Positions 13,401-22,041 are shown, counted from the first letter of the stretch. The stretch: DNA of 64,000 nt from Tistlia sp040905785 (GCF_040905785.1 NZ_JBBDQW010000005.1:62001-126000); one strand, 5' to 3'. Notes: generated from the sequence alone by a model not told the origin. Program-made: numbers and translations.

Positions 13401-13547
13401 CGAGATCGTGATGGTGGTGTTCTGCAGCTCCGGGTACTGGCGGATCTGCAGGGAGAAGGCGGCCTGCAGGCCGATCAGCAGGATCAGCAGGCTGACCACG
13501 GTCGCCAGCACCGGCCGCCGGATGAAGATGTCGGTGAAGCTGCCCAT
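10431..13547 (-). CDS. RND efflux pump inner-membrane permease (HAE1 type)
   Basis: RND permease of 1038 residues, the usual length for proton-driven tripartite drug or solvent exporters such as AcrB and MexF. It starts with the standard MGSFTDIFIRRPVLATVVSLL first helix, has two large periplasmic loops, and carries the proton-relay motif GLVVDDAIVVVENI in the fourth helix with adjacent Asp residues. It lies 19 bp downstream of its adaptor gene (13567-14706), giving the common adaptor-permease order. No outer-membrane factor gene is adjacent, so the pump probably uses a TolC-like protein encoded elsewhere. Substrate is not predictable. Confidence 0.95.
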   Translation of the reverse strand: MGSFTDIFIRRPVLATVVSLLILLIGLQAAFSLQIRQYPELQNTTITISTSYPGANADLIKGFITTPIEQAVASAEGIDTLVSTSQQNSSTVTLNLLLNADADRAVADVLSKVNQVRGILPDEANDPIVQKQTGDSNALMYISFNSDVMNAPQITDYLTRVVQPKLQTVNGVAEAQILGGQTFAMRIWLNPDRMAALEVTPADVAAALTRNNFTSAAGQIKGNFVQTSINAETSLDSAEAFSRLVVATRGDSLIRLRNIGDIELGPESGDSSSAFDGIKAVFIGVYTTPTANPLTVIENIRKLMPEVEQQLPVGLQAAIAYDATAFINASIEEVVHTLGEAALIVVVVIFLFLGNFRSTLIPIVTIPLSLIGVMIMLQALGYSINLLTLLALVLAIGLVVDDAIVVVENIYRHIEAGMTPFDAALRGAREIAMPVVSMTITLAAVYAPIGFVSGVTGALFREFAFTLAGAVFVSGIVALTLSPMMCSRLLSQEKGGGGFARFLDRRFDTLKEAYRSRLGKTLGFRSLTVLVMIAIVALTALLYVTTPSELAPTEDQGILFSQVKSPQYANLDYLEQATEQLYQVFKEVPEQEHVFLIAGLGDVHTAFSGILLKPWGERSRSASEVLAALQPSFATIPGAQVLAFEPPSIPGSSGGTPVEFVVTSTSDYTEIADVLQELQQAAQQSGLFIFTDSDLKFDSPQVQLDIDHDKANRLGISMRDIGSALATFLGGNYVNRFDLYGRSYQVIPQVPRSYRLTADWLTRYQVRTAAGAMVPLSTVATVSERVQPNALGSFQQLNAATLSGVPFPGRTLGEALDFLTSHAERNFPAGFSYDFKGQSRQLVQEGNTLAIAFAFAVVIIFLVLAAQFESFRDPIVILIALPTSMFGALLPVSILSMTGASSINIYTQVGLVTLVGLISKHGILMVEFANKLQEEEGYGRLDAIREAAAVRLRPILMTTAAMVVAMVPLLIATGAGARSRFDIGMVIASGMTIGTLFTLFVTPAMYTLIARDHSADRARAAGRAAGPTAGTTKPAPVD

Positions 13548-13566
13548 GCCCCAACTGCCCTCCCGG

Positions 13567-14706
13567 CTAGAGCTTCGGCGTCTGGTCGGGGGCCTGGAGC
13601 GCCGGCTTGTCGCTGATCTTCACCTTCTGGCCGGGGTAGACCTTGTTCTGGCCGCCGGTGAGAACCTGCTCGCCGGACTTGATGCCTTCGGTCACCGCGA
13701 CGCGTTCGCCGCGGGTCGCGCCGGTCTTGACGAAGCGCCGCTCGATGTCGACGACGCTGCCCGGCCCCGCCGGCTCGCCGCCCTCGGGCTGCGTCACGAC
13801 GTAGAGGCTGTCGCCGTAGAGGCTGTAGGAGATCGCCGTGCGCGGCACGGTGACGACCTCCTCGCTGCTCGCCTGAAGGACGTTGACGTTGGCGAACATG
13901 CCCGGCAGCAGGCGCTTGTCAGGGTTCGCGACCTGCGCTCGCACCAGCAGGTTGCGCGTCTCCTGGTCGACGCGGGCGTCGATGAAGGCGACCTTGCCGG
14001 CGAACTCGGTCTCGGGAAAGGCGTCGACCGCGATCTGGACCTCGAGGCCGATGGCGACCTGCTCGATGCTCTGCTCGGGGATCGGGAAGTCGACGTAGAT
14101 CGGGTCCAGCTGCTGCAGCGTCACCAGGGTGTCGCCGGCCGAGACGAACTGGCCGACGTCGACCTGGCGGATGCCGAGCCGCCCCGGAAAGGGCGCCAGG
14201 ATCACCTTCTGGGCGATCAGCGCGCGAATCCGCTCGACCTCGGCGGCGTTGCTGTCGCGCTGGGCGACGGCGGCGTCGAAGCTGCTGCGCGGCGTGTTGC
14301 CCCGCTGCACCAGCTCCTGCTGGCGGCCAAGGTCCGCCTGGCTCTGCGTGAGCTGCGCCTCGGCGGCCTTGAGCTGCGCGCGCTCGACGTTGGTGTCGAG
14401 CTCGAGCAGGAGGTCGCCCTCCTCGACCTCGCGGCCGGAATCGAACTCGATGGCGTCGACGAGGCCGGCGGTCTCGGGCGCCAGGCGGATGCCCTGGATC
14501 GCCTCGAAGGTGCCGATCGCCGGCAGCCCGGGCCGCCAGCTCTCGCTTTGCGCCGCCTCGACCGGAACCTCGGTCGGCGGCGCCGACTGACCCTGCATGG
14601 CCTGCTGGATCATCTGCGGCTTCATGACGAACTGGAAATAGGCGAAGCCGCCGACCAGCGCCGCCAGGGCCAGGAAGACGAGGATGAAGATCAGGGCCCG
14701 CCTCAT
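13567..14706 (-). CDS. RND efflux periplasmic adaptor (membrane fusion protein)
   Basis: Adaptor of 379 residues that links the RND permease to an outer-membrane channel. It has an N-terminal membrane anchor (MRRALIFILVFLALAALVGGFAYF), a split lipoyl domain (APETAGLVDAIEFDSGREVEEGDLL), a short coiled-coil hairpin, and beta-barrel and membrane-proximal domains ending near KVKISDKPA. I set the start at the ATG at 14706, directly before the anchor; the frame remains open to 14838 but adds only a low-complexity basic stretch. It precedes and is co-transcribed with the permease gene. Confidence 0.93.
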   Translation of the reverse strand: MRRALIFILVFLALAALVGGFAYFQFVMKPQMIQQAMQGQSAPPTEVPVEAAQSESWRPGLPAIGTFEAIQGIRLAPETAGLVDAIEFDSGREVEEGDLLLELDTNVERAQLKAAEAQLTQSQADLGRQQELVQRGNTPRSSFDAAVAQRDSNAAEVERIRALIAQKVILAPFPGRLGIRQVDVGQFVSAGDTLVTLQQLDPIYVDFPIPEQSIEQVAIGLEVQIAVDAFPETEFAGKVAFIDARVDQETRNLLVRAQVANPDKRLLPGMFANVNVLQASSEEVVTVPRTAISYSLYGDSLYVVTQPEGGEPAGPGSVVDIERRFVKTGATRGERVAVTEGIKSGEQVLTGGQNKVYPGQKVKISDKPALQAPDQTPKL

Positions 14707-15023
14707 GGGCGCCACCGATACGCCGGGCGCGCGGGCTGACCCGACCGCCGCCGGTCTGCGGCGCCTCGGCGCGCCCTCATCTCCGCTGACATGTCTCGAC
14801 CCCCGGCCGCTCGAATCCGCAGGCCTAGCCTCGCCCACCGGCGGGGAGCCTACACCAGCGTCGCGGGCAACGGTATCGCCTTTGGCGGCCTTCCGGCACC
14901 CAGCGGGCCGGGCGTCATCGCAAGGGCTGCGCCCGCCTGTTCCGGGCCGCCCGCGCCGGCTAAGCTGTCGCCAACGACAAGGCCACGACGGCTGGCCGCC
15001 AACGACAGAGGGGAGCCCTAGAC
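14707..15023. other. Divergent intergenic region, 317 bp
   Basis: The region lies between the efflux operon (minus) and the MetE-like gene (plus) and must hold both promoters. I see no TetR-type palindrome or conserved small gene. The last 15 bases contain AGAGGGGAG, a ribosome-binding site for the gene at 15024. An efflux repressor is not encoded here. Confidence 0.5.
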
Positions 15024-16052
15024 ATGCTGCGCACGACGATCGCCGGAAGCCTGCCCAAGCCGAGCTGGCTGGCCGAGCCCGAGAAGCTGTGGGCGCCCTG
15101 GCGCCTTGAAGGCGCCGAGCTGGAGCAGGCCAAGAAGGACGCGGCCCTGGTCTGGCTCAAGGAGCAGGAGGCCGACGGCATCGACGTCGTCACCGAGGGC
15201 GAGCAGTTCCGGGTCCACTTCGTCCACGGCTTCCTGGAGCAGGTCGAGGGCATCGACTGGCAGAAGAAGACCAGGATGGGCATCCGTAACGACCGCTACG
15301 TCGTCGAGGTGCCGACGGTGACCGGGCCGGTGCGCCGCAAGGCGCCGGTGCACCGCGAGCAGGCGGCCTTCCTGCGCGCCCACACCGACCACGGCATCAA
15401 GTTCACCCTGCCCGGGCCGATGACCATCTGCGACACCATCGCCGACGCCCACTACGGACGGCGCGCCGACATGGCCATGGCTTTCGCCGAGCTTCTCAAC
15501 GAGGAGGCGAAGGAGCTGGAGGCGGCCGGCGTCGACGTCGTGCAGTTCGACGAGCCGGCCTTCAACGTCTTCATGGACGAGGTCCGCGACTGGGGCATCG
15601 CCGCCCTGGAGCGGGCGATCGAGGGCCTGTCCTGCACCACGGCCGTGCACATCTGCTACGGCTACGGCATCCAGGCCAACATCGACTGGAAGAAGACCCT
15701 GGGCAGCGAGTGGCGCCAGTACGAGGCGATCTTTCCGGCGCTCAACGAGTCGAAGATCCAGCAGGTCTCGCTGGAGTGCGCGAACTCGAAGGTGCCGCTA
15801 TCGCTGCTCGGCCTGCTCGACCGGAAGGTCCTGCTGGTCGGCGCCATCGACGTCGCCAGCGAGACCGTCGAGACGCCCGAGCAGGTCGCCCAGACGCTGC
15901 GCGCCGCCCTCGAGCACGTCGATGCCGCGCGGGTCCAGCCCTGCACCAACTGCGGCATGGCCCCGCTGCCGCGCCACGTCGCCGAGGGCAAGCTGAAGGC
16001 GCTCGGCGCCGGCGCTCGGCTGCTCAGGAAGGAATTGGGAGTCGTCGAGTAG
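15024..16052 (+). CDS. MetE C-terminal-like cobalamin-independent methyltransferase
   Basis: A TIM-barrel protein of 342 residues related to the catalytic C-terminal half of cobalamin-independent methionine synthase. MetE itself is about 750 residues, so this is the short single-barrel form. Family features are the N-terminal TTIAGSLPKPSWL, the mid-barrel VVQFDEPAFN, the HICYGYG strand and a late zinc-site CTNCGMAPL. In MetE, zinc is held by His, Cys, Glu and Cys, and HICYG and CTNCG fit the His/Cys and second Cys positions. Such short forms often act in core-independent methionine synthesis or in demethylation of small molecules. The actual methyl donor is unknown. It is monocistronic. Confidence 0.87.
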   Translation: MLRTTIAGSLPKPSWLAEPEKLWAPWRLEGAELEQAKKDAALVWLKEQEADGIDVVTEGEQFRVHFVHGFLEQVEGIDWQKKTRMGIRNDRYVVEVPTVTGPVRRKAPVHREQAAFLRAHTDHGIKFTLPGPMTICDTIADAHYGRRADMAMAFAELLNEEAKELEAAGVDVVQFDEPAFNVFMDEVRDWGIAALERAIEGLSCTTAVHICYGYGIQANIDWKKTLGSEWRQYEAIFPALNESKIQQVSLECANSKVPLSLLGLLDRKVLLVGAIDVASETVETPEQVAQTLRAALEHVDAARVQPCTNCGMAPLPRHVAEGKLKALGAGARLLRKELGVVE

Positions 16053-16122
16053 CGCCGGCCGCTGCGCTCGGACCCCAGGCGGCTATCGCCCCTCGCGAGC
16101 CAGCCGCGCGCGCAGGCGCATC

Positions 16123-17268
16123 TTAGGCGACGCGCGTCTTCGCCGCCCCGGCCGCGAACTCGGCGCGGATCGCCTGGTCGTGCTCGCCCAGCGCCGGCAC
16201 GGGGCCCAGCGTGGGCGTCTCGCCGGCGATGACGGCGCCGGGCGAGAGCAGCTCGACCGGGCCGTTCTCGGTCTCGACCCGGATCAGGCGGTTCTGCGGG
16301 TGCTTCGAGAGATCCTCGAGGTCCGACAGGCGGCCGTAGGCGATGCGCGCCGCCGCGAGCCGCGCGATGTTGGCCTCGCGGTCGCGCCGGGCGAAGCTTT
16401 CGGCGACGAGCGCGTCGAGGGCCTCGCGGTTGGCGACGCGCCGGACATTGCTGTCGAACCTGGGATCGTCGGCGACCTCGGGGCGCTCCAGCACCCCCTC
16501 GCAAAGGTTGCGCCACTCGCGCTCGTTCTGGACCGAGATCAGCAGCGTCTTGCCGTCGGCGCAGGGATAGCCGCCGTAGGGCGCGATCGAGGGGTGCTTG
16601 AGCCCGATGCGCCGGGGCGCCTTGCCGCCGTAGACGTACTGCAGGTACGGCACGTTCATCCAGTCGGCGAGCGCGTGGTAGAGGGAGACCTCGATGGCCC
16701 GGCCCTGACCGCTGCGGGCCCGACCGATCAGCGCCTGCAGGATCGCCTGGAAGGCGGTCATGCCGGCGGCGATGTCGCAGACCGAGACCCCGACCCGCGC
16801 CGGCCCCTCGGCCGTGCCGTTGATCGCGCAGAGGCCCGACTCGGCCTGGACCAGCAGGTCGTAGGCCTTCTGGTCGCGGTAGGGCCCCTCCTCGCCGTAG
16901 CCGGAGATCGAGCAGGTGATCAGCTCCGGGCGCTGGCGGCGCAGCTCCTTCGGGTCGTAGCCGAGCCGCGCCATGGCGCCGGGCGCCAGGTTCTGGATGA
17001 AGACGTCGGCCTTCTCCAGCAGGCGGCCGAGCAGCGCGTGGTCGCCGGCCTCCTTGAGGTCGAGGCGCAGCGATTCCTTGCCGCGGTTCAGCCAGACGAA
17101 GTAGGCGCTGCCGCCCTTGACGTCCTCGTCGTAGCGGCGCGCGAAGTCGCCCTCGGGCCGCTCGACCTTGACGACCCGGGCGCCGGCGTCGGCGAGACGC
17201 CCCGAGCAGTAGGGCGCTGCCACCGCCTGCTCGACGGTGACAACGAGGAGGCCTTCCAGATCCTTCAT
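16123..17268 (-). CDS. CaiB/BaiF family CoA-transferase
   Basis: Class III CoA-transferase of 381 residues that moves CoA between carboxylic acids through an enzyme-bound anhydride. It has the family opening (LEGLLVVTVEQAVAAPYCSGRLADAGARVVKVE), the YDLLVQAESGL block and the C-terminal GPVPALGEHDQAI. The catalytic Asp is expected in the FVWLNRGKESLRLDLK to DVFIQNLAPG region, which is intact. It stands alone between the convergent MetE-like gene and the FAD oxidoreductase upstream. The donor and acceptor acids are not evident. Confidence 0.9.
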   Translation of the reverse strand: MKDLEGLLVVTVEQAVAAPYCSGRLADAGARVVKVERPEGDFARRYDEDVKGGSAYFVWLNRGKESLRLDLKEAGDHALLGRLLEKADVFIQNLAPGAMARLGYDPKELRRQRPELITCSISGYGEEGPYRDQKAYDLLVQAESGLCAINGTAEGPARVGVSVCDIAAGMTAFQAILQALIGRARSGQGRAIEVSLYHALADWMNVPYLQYVYGGKAPRRIGLKHPSIAPYGGYPCADGKTLLISVQNEREWRNLCEGVLERPEVADDPRFDSNVRRVANREALDALVAESFARRDREANIARLAAARIAYGRLSDLEDLSKHPQNRLIRVETENGPVELLSPGAVIAGETPTLGPVPALGEHDQAIRAEFAAGAAKTRVA

Positions 17269-17435
17269 GACGACTCTCTGCCTGCTGCACGGCCTGCCGG
17301 AGCGGGGGCGCCCGGCAGGCCCGCCAGATTAGCGCGCGGCGGCGGGCGAGGCGACCCATCGATCTCGGCCGGCGGAAGAGCGGTCGCTCAGGCGACCGGG
17401 CGCGCAAGCCGCTTGCGCGCCTGCGGGGGTCACAG

Positions 17436-18740
17436 CTAGCCGAGGACGGAGAAGCTGCTCTCCTTGTTGATCTCGCGCTTGCGCGAGTAGAAGCCGACGT
17501 CGATGGTCCGGCCAGTGTGCTTCAGATGGAGCTGCAGGGGCTCGGCGTCGTGGTCGTGGCCGGCCTGCACCTTCTCGATCAGCTCGGCCATCATCACGCC
17601 GGCCACGGGCGCGTTCTTGAACTGGTTGCCGCTGGTGCCGATGGCCATGAAGAAGCCCGGCACCGCCGAGGCGTCGTAGATCGGGATCCAGTCGTCGGAG
17701 ACGTCGTAGAGGTCGACGATGCCCTTCATCTGGCTCGGAATGCCGAGGCCGGGGATGCGCTGGGCGGCGCGCAGCGCCTGGATGCGCCACTGCTCGGTGA
17801 AGTTCCGGTCCCAGGCGTCGGGATCGACCCATTCGCGCGGGTCGCACTCGGGGTCCTCGCTGCCGACCAGCAGGAAGTTGCCCTTCTCCGGCCGGGTGTA
17901 GCAGGCGATGTCGCTGTCCGAGGTGACGATGCCGCGCTCGTCCCAGCCCTCGACCGGCATCGGCAGATGCACGACCTCCTGCTTCAGCGCCCGGGTCGAG
18001 ATCGTCATGTCGCCGGTCGCCCCGGCCATCTCGTTGACCTTGAAGGAATGCGGGCCGGCGACGTTGACCAGGACCGGCGCGTCGAGCTCGCTGCCGTCCT
18101 CCAGGGCGACGCCGGCGATGCGGCCTCCGGCGTCCTTGCGCACCGCGGTCACCCGGGCGTTGAAGCGGAAGGCGCCGCCAGCCGCCTCGGCGGCGCGCTG
18201 CAGGTTGTGCGCAGAGAGCTGCGGGTCGTTGACGTAGCCGGCCGCCGGAAAGAATACGCCGCCGTCCAGCGGCCCGCCGGTCGGCTCGCCGAAGCCGGGG
18301 TCCTCGGGACGCTTGGCCGGCGCGAAGCGGTCCAGCCGGAGGTGCGGCAGCTTCGCCCGGACGGTCGCGGCGTCCCACTCCTCGCAGGGGATGCCGAGGC
18401 TGCGCATGTTGGCGAGGATCCGGCGCAGGCCGTCGTTGGCCTCAGTCTTCATGACCAGGCAGCCGGTCTCGTGGAAGCGCGCCAGGCCGCGCTCGTCCTC
18501 GACGCTGAGGTGCCCGGCCCAGTCCTTCCAGTAGAAATAGCCCTCGTAGGCCAGGGCCGCGCCCGCGACCGTCGAATAGTGGGTGCGGATGATCGCGCAG
18601 GAGCCGCTGGTCGAGCCGTAGCCTGCCGTCGGCAGGCGATCGAGATTGAGCGTGCGCCAGCCCTTGCGCGCCAGCTCCAGGCCGACCGCCGCGCCGATCA
18701 CCCCGGCGCCGACGACGATGGCGTCGTAGCTTTCCGTCAT
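17436..18740 (-). CDS. FAD-dependent oxidoreductase (DAO / sarcosine oxidase-like)
   Basis: Flavoprotein of 434 residues in the D-amino-acid oxidase superfamily, which oxidises amines at the C-N bond. The N-terminal dinucleotide-binding motif is VVGAGVIGAAVGLELARKG, followed by a segment (GYGSTSGSCAIIRTHYST) typical of this family, and a C-terminal FAD contact (GFFMAIGTSGNQFKNAP). I chose the ATG at 18740 because it lies directly ahead of the FAD motif; the longer frame adds Arg/Gly-rich sequence only. Relatives include sarcosine dehydrogenase chains and DadA. The substrate is uncertain. Confidence 0.9.
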   Translation of the reverse strand: MTESYDAIVVGAGVIGAAVGLELARKGWRTLNLDRLPTAGYGSTSGSCAIIRTHYSTVAGAALAYEGYFYWKDWAGHLSVEDERGLARFHETGCLVMKTEANDGLRRILANMRSLGIPCEEWDAATVRAKLPHLRLDRFAPAKRPEDPGFGEPTGGPLDGGVFFPAAGYVNDPQLSAHNLQRAAEAAGGAFRFNARVTAVRKDAGGRIAGVALEDGSELDAPVLVNVAGPHSFKVNEMAGATGDMTISTRALKQEVVHLPMPVEGWDERGIVTSDSDIACYTRPEKGNFLLVGSEDPECDPREWVDPDAWDRNFTEQWRIQALRAAQRIPGLGIPSQMKGIVDLYDVSDDWIPIYDASAVPGFFMAIGTSGNQFKNAPVAGVMMAELIEKVQAGHDHDAEPLQLHLKHTGRTIDVGFYSRKREINKESSFSVLG

Positions 18741-18970
18741 GGATTCCTGCCCCTTGCGCTTCCTCGGCCGCGAACGGCCCTCCTCCAGCAGCCTTTCGCA
18801 CGCCCGGGGGCGGCGCGCCGCTCCGCCAGAGGCGTCCGCTGTCGCGCCGGCGACGGGATCCCCGCGGCAACCTCCGCCCCTGACGAGGCGGAAACTCCCG
18901 TCGCGCCGCAGCGTTACCGCCAGCACCCCGCGGCCGTGCCGCCGCTCCCTCCTGTGCCGGATGAACCGCC

Positions 18971-19579
18971 TTGGGATTGCCGACCCGCCTCGACGAGCCG
19001 CTGCCGCCCGACACGCTGCACGTCGTCGTCGACATGCAGCAGCTCTTCGACCGCCACCCCGACTGGGGCGGCGAGTCGCCGCGGCTGGTCCTGCCCAACG
19101 TCCTGAAGCTGATCCGCCATCGCCCGGAGCGGACGCTCTACACGCGCTTCCTGCCGCCGCGCGTGCCCGAGGAGGCCGAGGGGCGCTGGCGGCGGTACTA
19201 CGAGCGCTGGCCGGGCGTCTGCCTGGAGGGCGGCGGCGCGCCCTACGTCGAGCTGCTGCCCGAGCTGCAGGCCCTGGCGGCGCAGGGACGGGTCATCGAC
19301 AAGCCGGCCTATTCCGGCTTCTCGGCGCCCGCCTTCGTCGCGCTGCTCGAGGCCGAGGACCCGTCCTGCCTGCTGTTCAGCGGCGTCGAGACCGACATGT
19401 GCGTGCTCGCGACCCTGCTGCAGGCCGTGGATCGCGGCTACCGGGCCGTGCTGGCGGGCGACGCCGTTGCCAGCGCCAGGACCGACGTCCACGAGGCCGT
19501 GCTGCACCTGCTGGACTCGCGCCTCGGCAGCCAGGTCGACTGCGCCACCACCGAAGCCGTCGTCGCCGCCTGGCGCTGA
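18971..19579 (+). CDS. Isochorismatase-family cysteine hydrolase
   Basis: A cysteine hydrolase of 202 residues. The catalytic Asp is in VVVDMQQLF, the Lys in IDKPAYSGF, and the nucleophilic Cys in SGVETDMCVLATLLQA, giving the Asp-Lys-Cys triad of the isochorismatase/nicotinamidase fold. I take the TTG at 18971 as start because no in-frame ATG lies ahead of the first strand; the start is therefore uncertain by a few codons. It is divergent from the FAD oxidoreductase and convergent with the IclR gene. The substrate is unknown; amide or N-carbamoyl compounds are typical of the family. Confidence 0.85.
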   Translation: MGLPTRLDEPLPPDTLHVVVDMQQLFDRHPDWGGESPRLVLPNVLKLIRHRPERTLYTRFLPPRVPEEAEGRWRRYYERWPGVCLEGGGAPYVELLPELQALAAQGRVIDKPAYSGFSAPAFVALLEAEDPSCLLFSGVETDMCVLATLLQAVDRGYRAVLAGDAVASARTDVHEAVLHLLDSRLGSQVDCATTEAVVAAWR

Positions 19580-19609
19580 GGAAACGGGCGCCTGGGCCCC
19601 TACGAGGAA

Positions 19610-20392
19610 TCAGGCCGGAACCGGGGCGCTCGGCTCGGCCAGCCGATCGCGCAGCAGCGCGGCCTCGTTGCTCAGCGCCTCGGCGATCCAGGCGATGCGC
19701 TCCGGCGCCATGCGCTCGCGGATCGCCGCAACCGAGATCGCGGCGACGACGCGGCCACGCCGGTCGAGGACCGGCACGCCCACCGCGCACATGGCGCTGA
19801 CGATCCGGCCGTCGTTGAAGGCGTAGCCCTGGGCCCGCGCCTCGGCGGTCAGGCGGTGCAGCTCGTCCGGCGCGAAGCCCGGGTAGCGCTCCAGGCGCGG
19901 CGCGTTGCTGGCGATGATCTCGGCGACCTCGCGCTCGGGCAGGAAGGCGAGCAGCGCCAGGCTGCCGGCGCCGACGCCGAGCGGCCGCCGGTCGCCGACG
20001 GTCAGCGTCAGGGTCTTGATCGGGAAGTCCCCGACCTGGCGCTCCAGGCAGAGCGCGTCCAGCCCCTCGCGCACCGACAGGAACACCGTGTCGCCGGTCT
20101 CGCGGGCGAGCCGCAGCAGCGCCGGGCGGGCCAGCTCGGCAACGTCGAAGCGGGTCGCCAGCGAGCCCAGGCGGACGATCTCGTAGCCCAGGAAGTAGCG
20201 CCGGGACTCGGGGTCCTGGTAGGCGAAGCCGCTGTCGGTCAGCGCCGCCAGCAGCCGGTGCGTCGTCGCCTTGCCGAGCTCGGCGGCGACGGCGAGGTCG
20301 GACAGCCGCCAGCCGGAGGTGGCGCGCTGGCCGAGCAGCTTGATCAGCTGCGCGGCGCGGCGCACCGACTTGACCGTGACGTCGCCCTCCAC
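19610..20392 (-). CDS. IclR family transcriptional regulator
   Basis: A regulator of 260 residues with an N-terminal winged helix (SVRRAAQLIKLLGQ, then LSDLAVAAELGKATTHRLLAAL) and a C-terminal IclR effector domain (PIKTLTLTVGDRRPLGVGAGSLALLAF and AISVAAIRERM). The GTG at 20392 gives the first codon; no ATG is available close to the DNA-binding domain. It is the last gene of the long minus-strand catabolic block that begins at 31848, and is the best candidate to control it. A perfect inverted repeat in front of that block (31974-31992) is a possible operator. Confidence 0.92.
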   Translation of the reverse strand: MEGDVTVKSVRRAAQLIKLLGQRATSGWRLSDLAVAAELGKATTHRLLAALTDSGFAYQDPESRRYFLGYEIVRLGSLATRFDVAELARPALLRLARETGDTVFLSVREGLDALCLERQVGDFPIKTLTLTVGDRRPLGVGAGSLALLAFLPEREVAEIIASNAPRLERYPGFAPDELHRLTAEARAQGYAFNDGRIVSAMCAVGVPVLDRRGRVVAAISVAAIRERMAPERIAWIAEALSNEAALLRDRLAEPSAPVPA

Positions 20393-20419
20393 GTCGCCCT
20401 CCCCCTTTTCCCAAGCCGC

Positions 20420-21226
20420 CTACGACGCTGCGGCCAGTCCGCTCCAGGACTGGAGCAGCTGCCGGGCCGGCAGTCCGACCGCCGCGCCGAGCCGGCGCGC
20501 CGTCTCGTTGGCCGCCGAGATCACCCCCTGCTCGTAGCTCGAGCGGGCCTCGCCGATGCGCGCCGTCGCCGCCGCCACTGTGAAGGCGGCGATGCCGCGG
20601 CGCTCGAGCGCCGGCAGCCGCTGGATGCCCGCCTGCTCGATGCCGATCCCGGCGTCGTTGTAGACGGCGGCGAAGCCCTCGGTGCGCAGCGCCATCGCCG
20701 GGTCGCCGCCGACCAGGCCGCCGTGCGAGCCGGTGACGACGATGCAGCCGGCGTCCTCGGGGCGCACCAGCGCCGCCGAATCGAGCAGCAGGATGCGGCG
20801 CGCGCCGGCGCCCGTCACCTCCGAGCGGGATTCGCCGAGCGCCGGCGGCTCGGCCTCGATCAGGGGCGCCGCCTGCAGGCGCCGCACCGCCGCGGCGGTC
20901 GCCATGCCCGCGGTCACGCCGGCCGCCGCGGCGACCGTGTTGGCGCGGCTGATGCGGCCGCGCGCCAGCATGTCGGCCGTGTCGCCGATGCGGCAGGAGA
21001 GGTGCGAGACCGCGGCGGCGGCGATGCCCAGCGCCTCCAGGTAGGGCAGCGCCCCGACCCCCGCCTCCTCGAGCCCGATGCCGGCGTCGCAGAGGATCAC
21101 CGCGCGCAGCCCCGCCCGGGCCGCGAGGTAGCCTGGATAGCGGCCGCCGTGGGAGCCGGAGACGACGACGGCGCCGGCCGCCCCCGGCGGCAGCTTGGTG
21201 ATGGTGTCGGCGACGAGCGTGTCCAC
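20420..21226 (-). CDS. Uncharacterised protein with internally duplicated GSHGG domain
   Basis: A protein of 268 residues that I cannot assign to a known enzyme. It is built from two copies of one domain. Copy 1 (about residues 18-105) reads VVVSGSHGG, then DAGIGLEEAGVGALPYLEALGIAA, then SCRIGDTADMLARGRISRAN. Copy 2 (about 160-250) reads IVVTGSHGG, then DAGIGIEQAGIQRLPALERRGIAA, then TARIGEARSSYEQGVISAAN. The conserved GSHGG and DAGIG turns look like ligand or metal sites, but this is inference. It starts with GTG at 21226, 15 bp downstream of the SDR gene, so it belongs to the TRAP/dehydrogenase operon. A lyase, isomerase or racemase role for the imported substrate is possible. Confidence 0.75.
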   Translation of the reverse strand: MDTLVADTITKLPPGAAGAVVVSGSHGGRYPGYLAARAGLRAVILCDAGIGLEEAGVGALPYLEALGIAAAAVSHLSCRIGDTADMLARGRISRANTVAAAAGVTAGMATAAAVRRLQAAPLIEAEPPALGESRSEVTGAGARRILLLDSAALVRPEDAGCIVVTGSHGGLVGGDPAMALRTEGFAAVYNDAGIGIEQAGIQRLPALERRGIAAFTVAAATARIGEARSSYEQGVISAANETARRLGAAVGLPARQLLQSWSGLAAAS

Positions 21227-21240
21227 GGGAGGCGGGCCGT

Positions 21241-22041
21241 CTAGGTCGGCACGACGGTGCAGTGCAGGCCGCCGTCGACGCAGAGCTCGACGCCGGTGAT
21301 GTAGCGCGCCTCGTCCGAGGCCAGGAACACCGAGGCGTTGGCGATGTCCCAGGCGTCGCCCATGCGCTTCATCGGCGGGATCTCGTTGCGCGCCGCGACC
21401 ATGGCCTCGACGCTGTCGTAGTAGCCGCTGATCTGCTGGTAGATGTGCGGCGTGTCCATGGTGCCGGGCATGATCGTGTTGGCGCGGATGCCCCGGGCCG
21501 CGTACTGGACCGCCAGCGCGCGGGTGAAGTTGTTCACCGCCGCCTTGGAGGCGTAGTAGGAGCTGTAGGGGTAGCCGGTCCAGCGGATCGCGGCGAGCGA
21601 GGAGATATTGACGATCGCGCCCGCGCCCTGGCGCTCCATGATCGGCAGCACCGCCTTGCAGGCGAGGAAGACGCTCTTGGCGTTGACCGCCATGACCCGG
21701 TCCCAGCTCTCCTCGCTGGCCTCGACCGGCCCGCCCGCGGCGTTGATGCCGACGTTGTTGTGCAGGATGTCGATACGGCCGTAGGCCTCCAGGGTGCTGG
21801 CGACGGCGGCTTCGATCTCGGCCAGCCTGGTGACGTCGGCGGCGCAGGCAATGGCCCGGTTGCCCTCGCCCTCGATGATCGCGCGGGTCGCCTCGGCGGC
21901 CGGCAGGGCGATGTCGACGCAGGCCACCGCCGCGCCCTCGCGGGCGTAGGCGACGGCCGCGGCCTTGCCGTTGCCCCAGCCCTCGCCGACCGAGCCGGCG
22001 CCGAGCACCAGCGCAACCTTGTTCTTCAGACGATCCGTCAT
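21241..22041 (-). CDS. SDR family oxidoreductase
   Basis: NAD(P)-dependent short-chain dehydrogenase of 266 residues. The catalytic Tyr and Lys are in SYYASKAAVNN, the structural Asn is in HNNVGIN, and the C-terminal GVELCVDGGLH is typical. The cofactor loop is unusual: VLGAGSVGEGWGNGKAAA has a longer glycine-rich turn than the usual TGxxxGIG. The start at the ATG at 22041 (MTDRLKNKVALVLGAG) follows the DctM stop by 14 bp. Position inside the TRAP operon suggests that it oxidises the imported hydroxy-compound. Confidence 0.93.
   Translation of the reverse strand: MTDRLKNKVALVLGAGSVGEGWGNGKAAAVAYAREGAAVACVDIALPAAEATRAIIEGEGNRAIACAADVTRLAEIEAAVASTLEAYGRIDILHNNVGINAAGGPVEASEESWDRVMAVNAKSVFLACKAVLPIMERQGAGAIVNISSLAAIRWTGYPYSSYYASKAAVNNFTRALAVQYAARGIRANTIMPGTMDTPHIYQQISGYYDSVEAMVAARNEIPPMKRMGDAWDIANASVFLASDEARYITGVELCVDGGLHCTVVPT

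Noticed and set aside
10197..13616. 1139-residue open frame antisense to the RND permease
   Set aside because: Repetitive Asp/Arg/Gly/Gln composition typical of antisense reading of a membrane protein gene.
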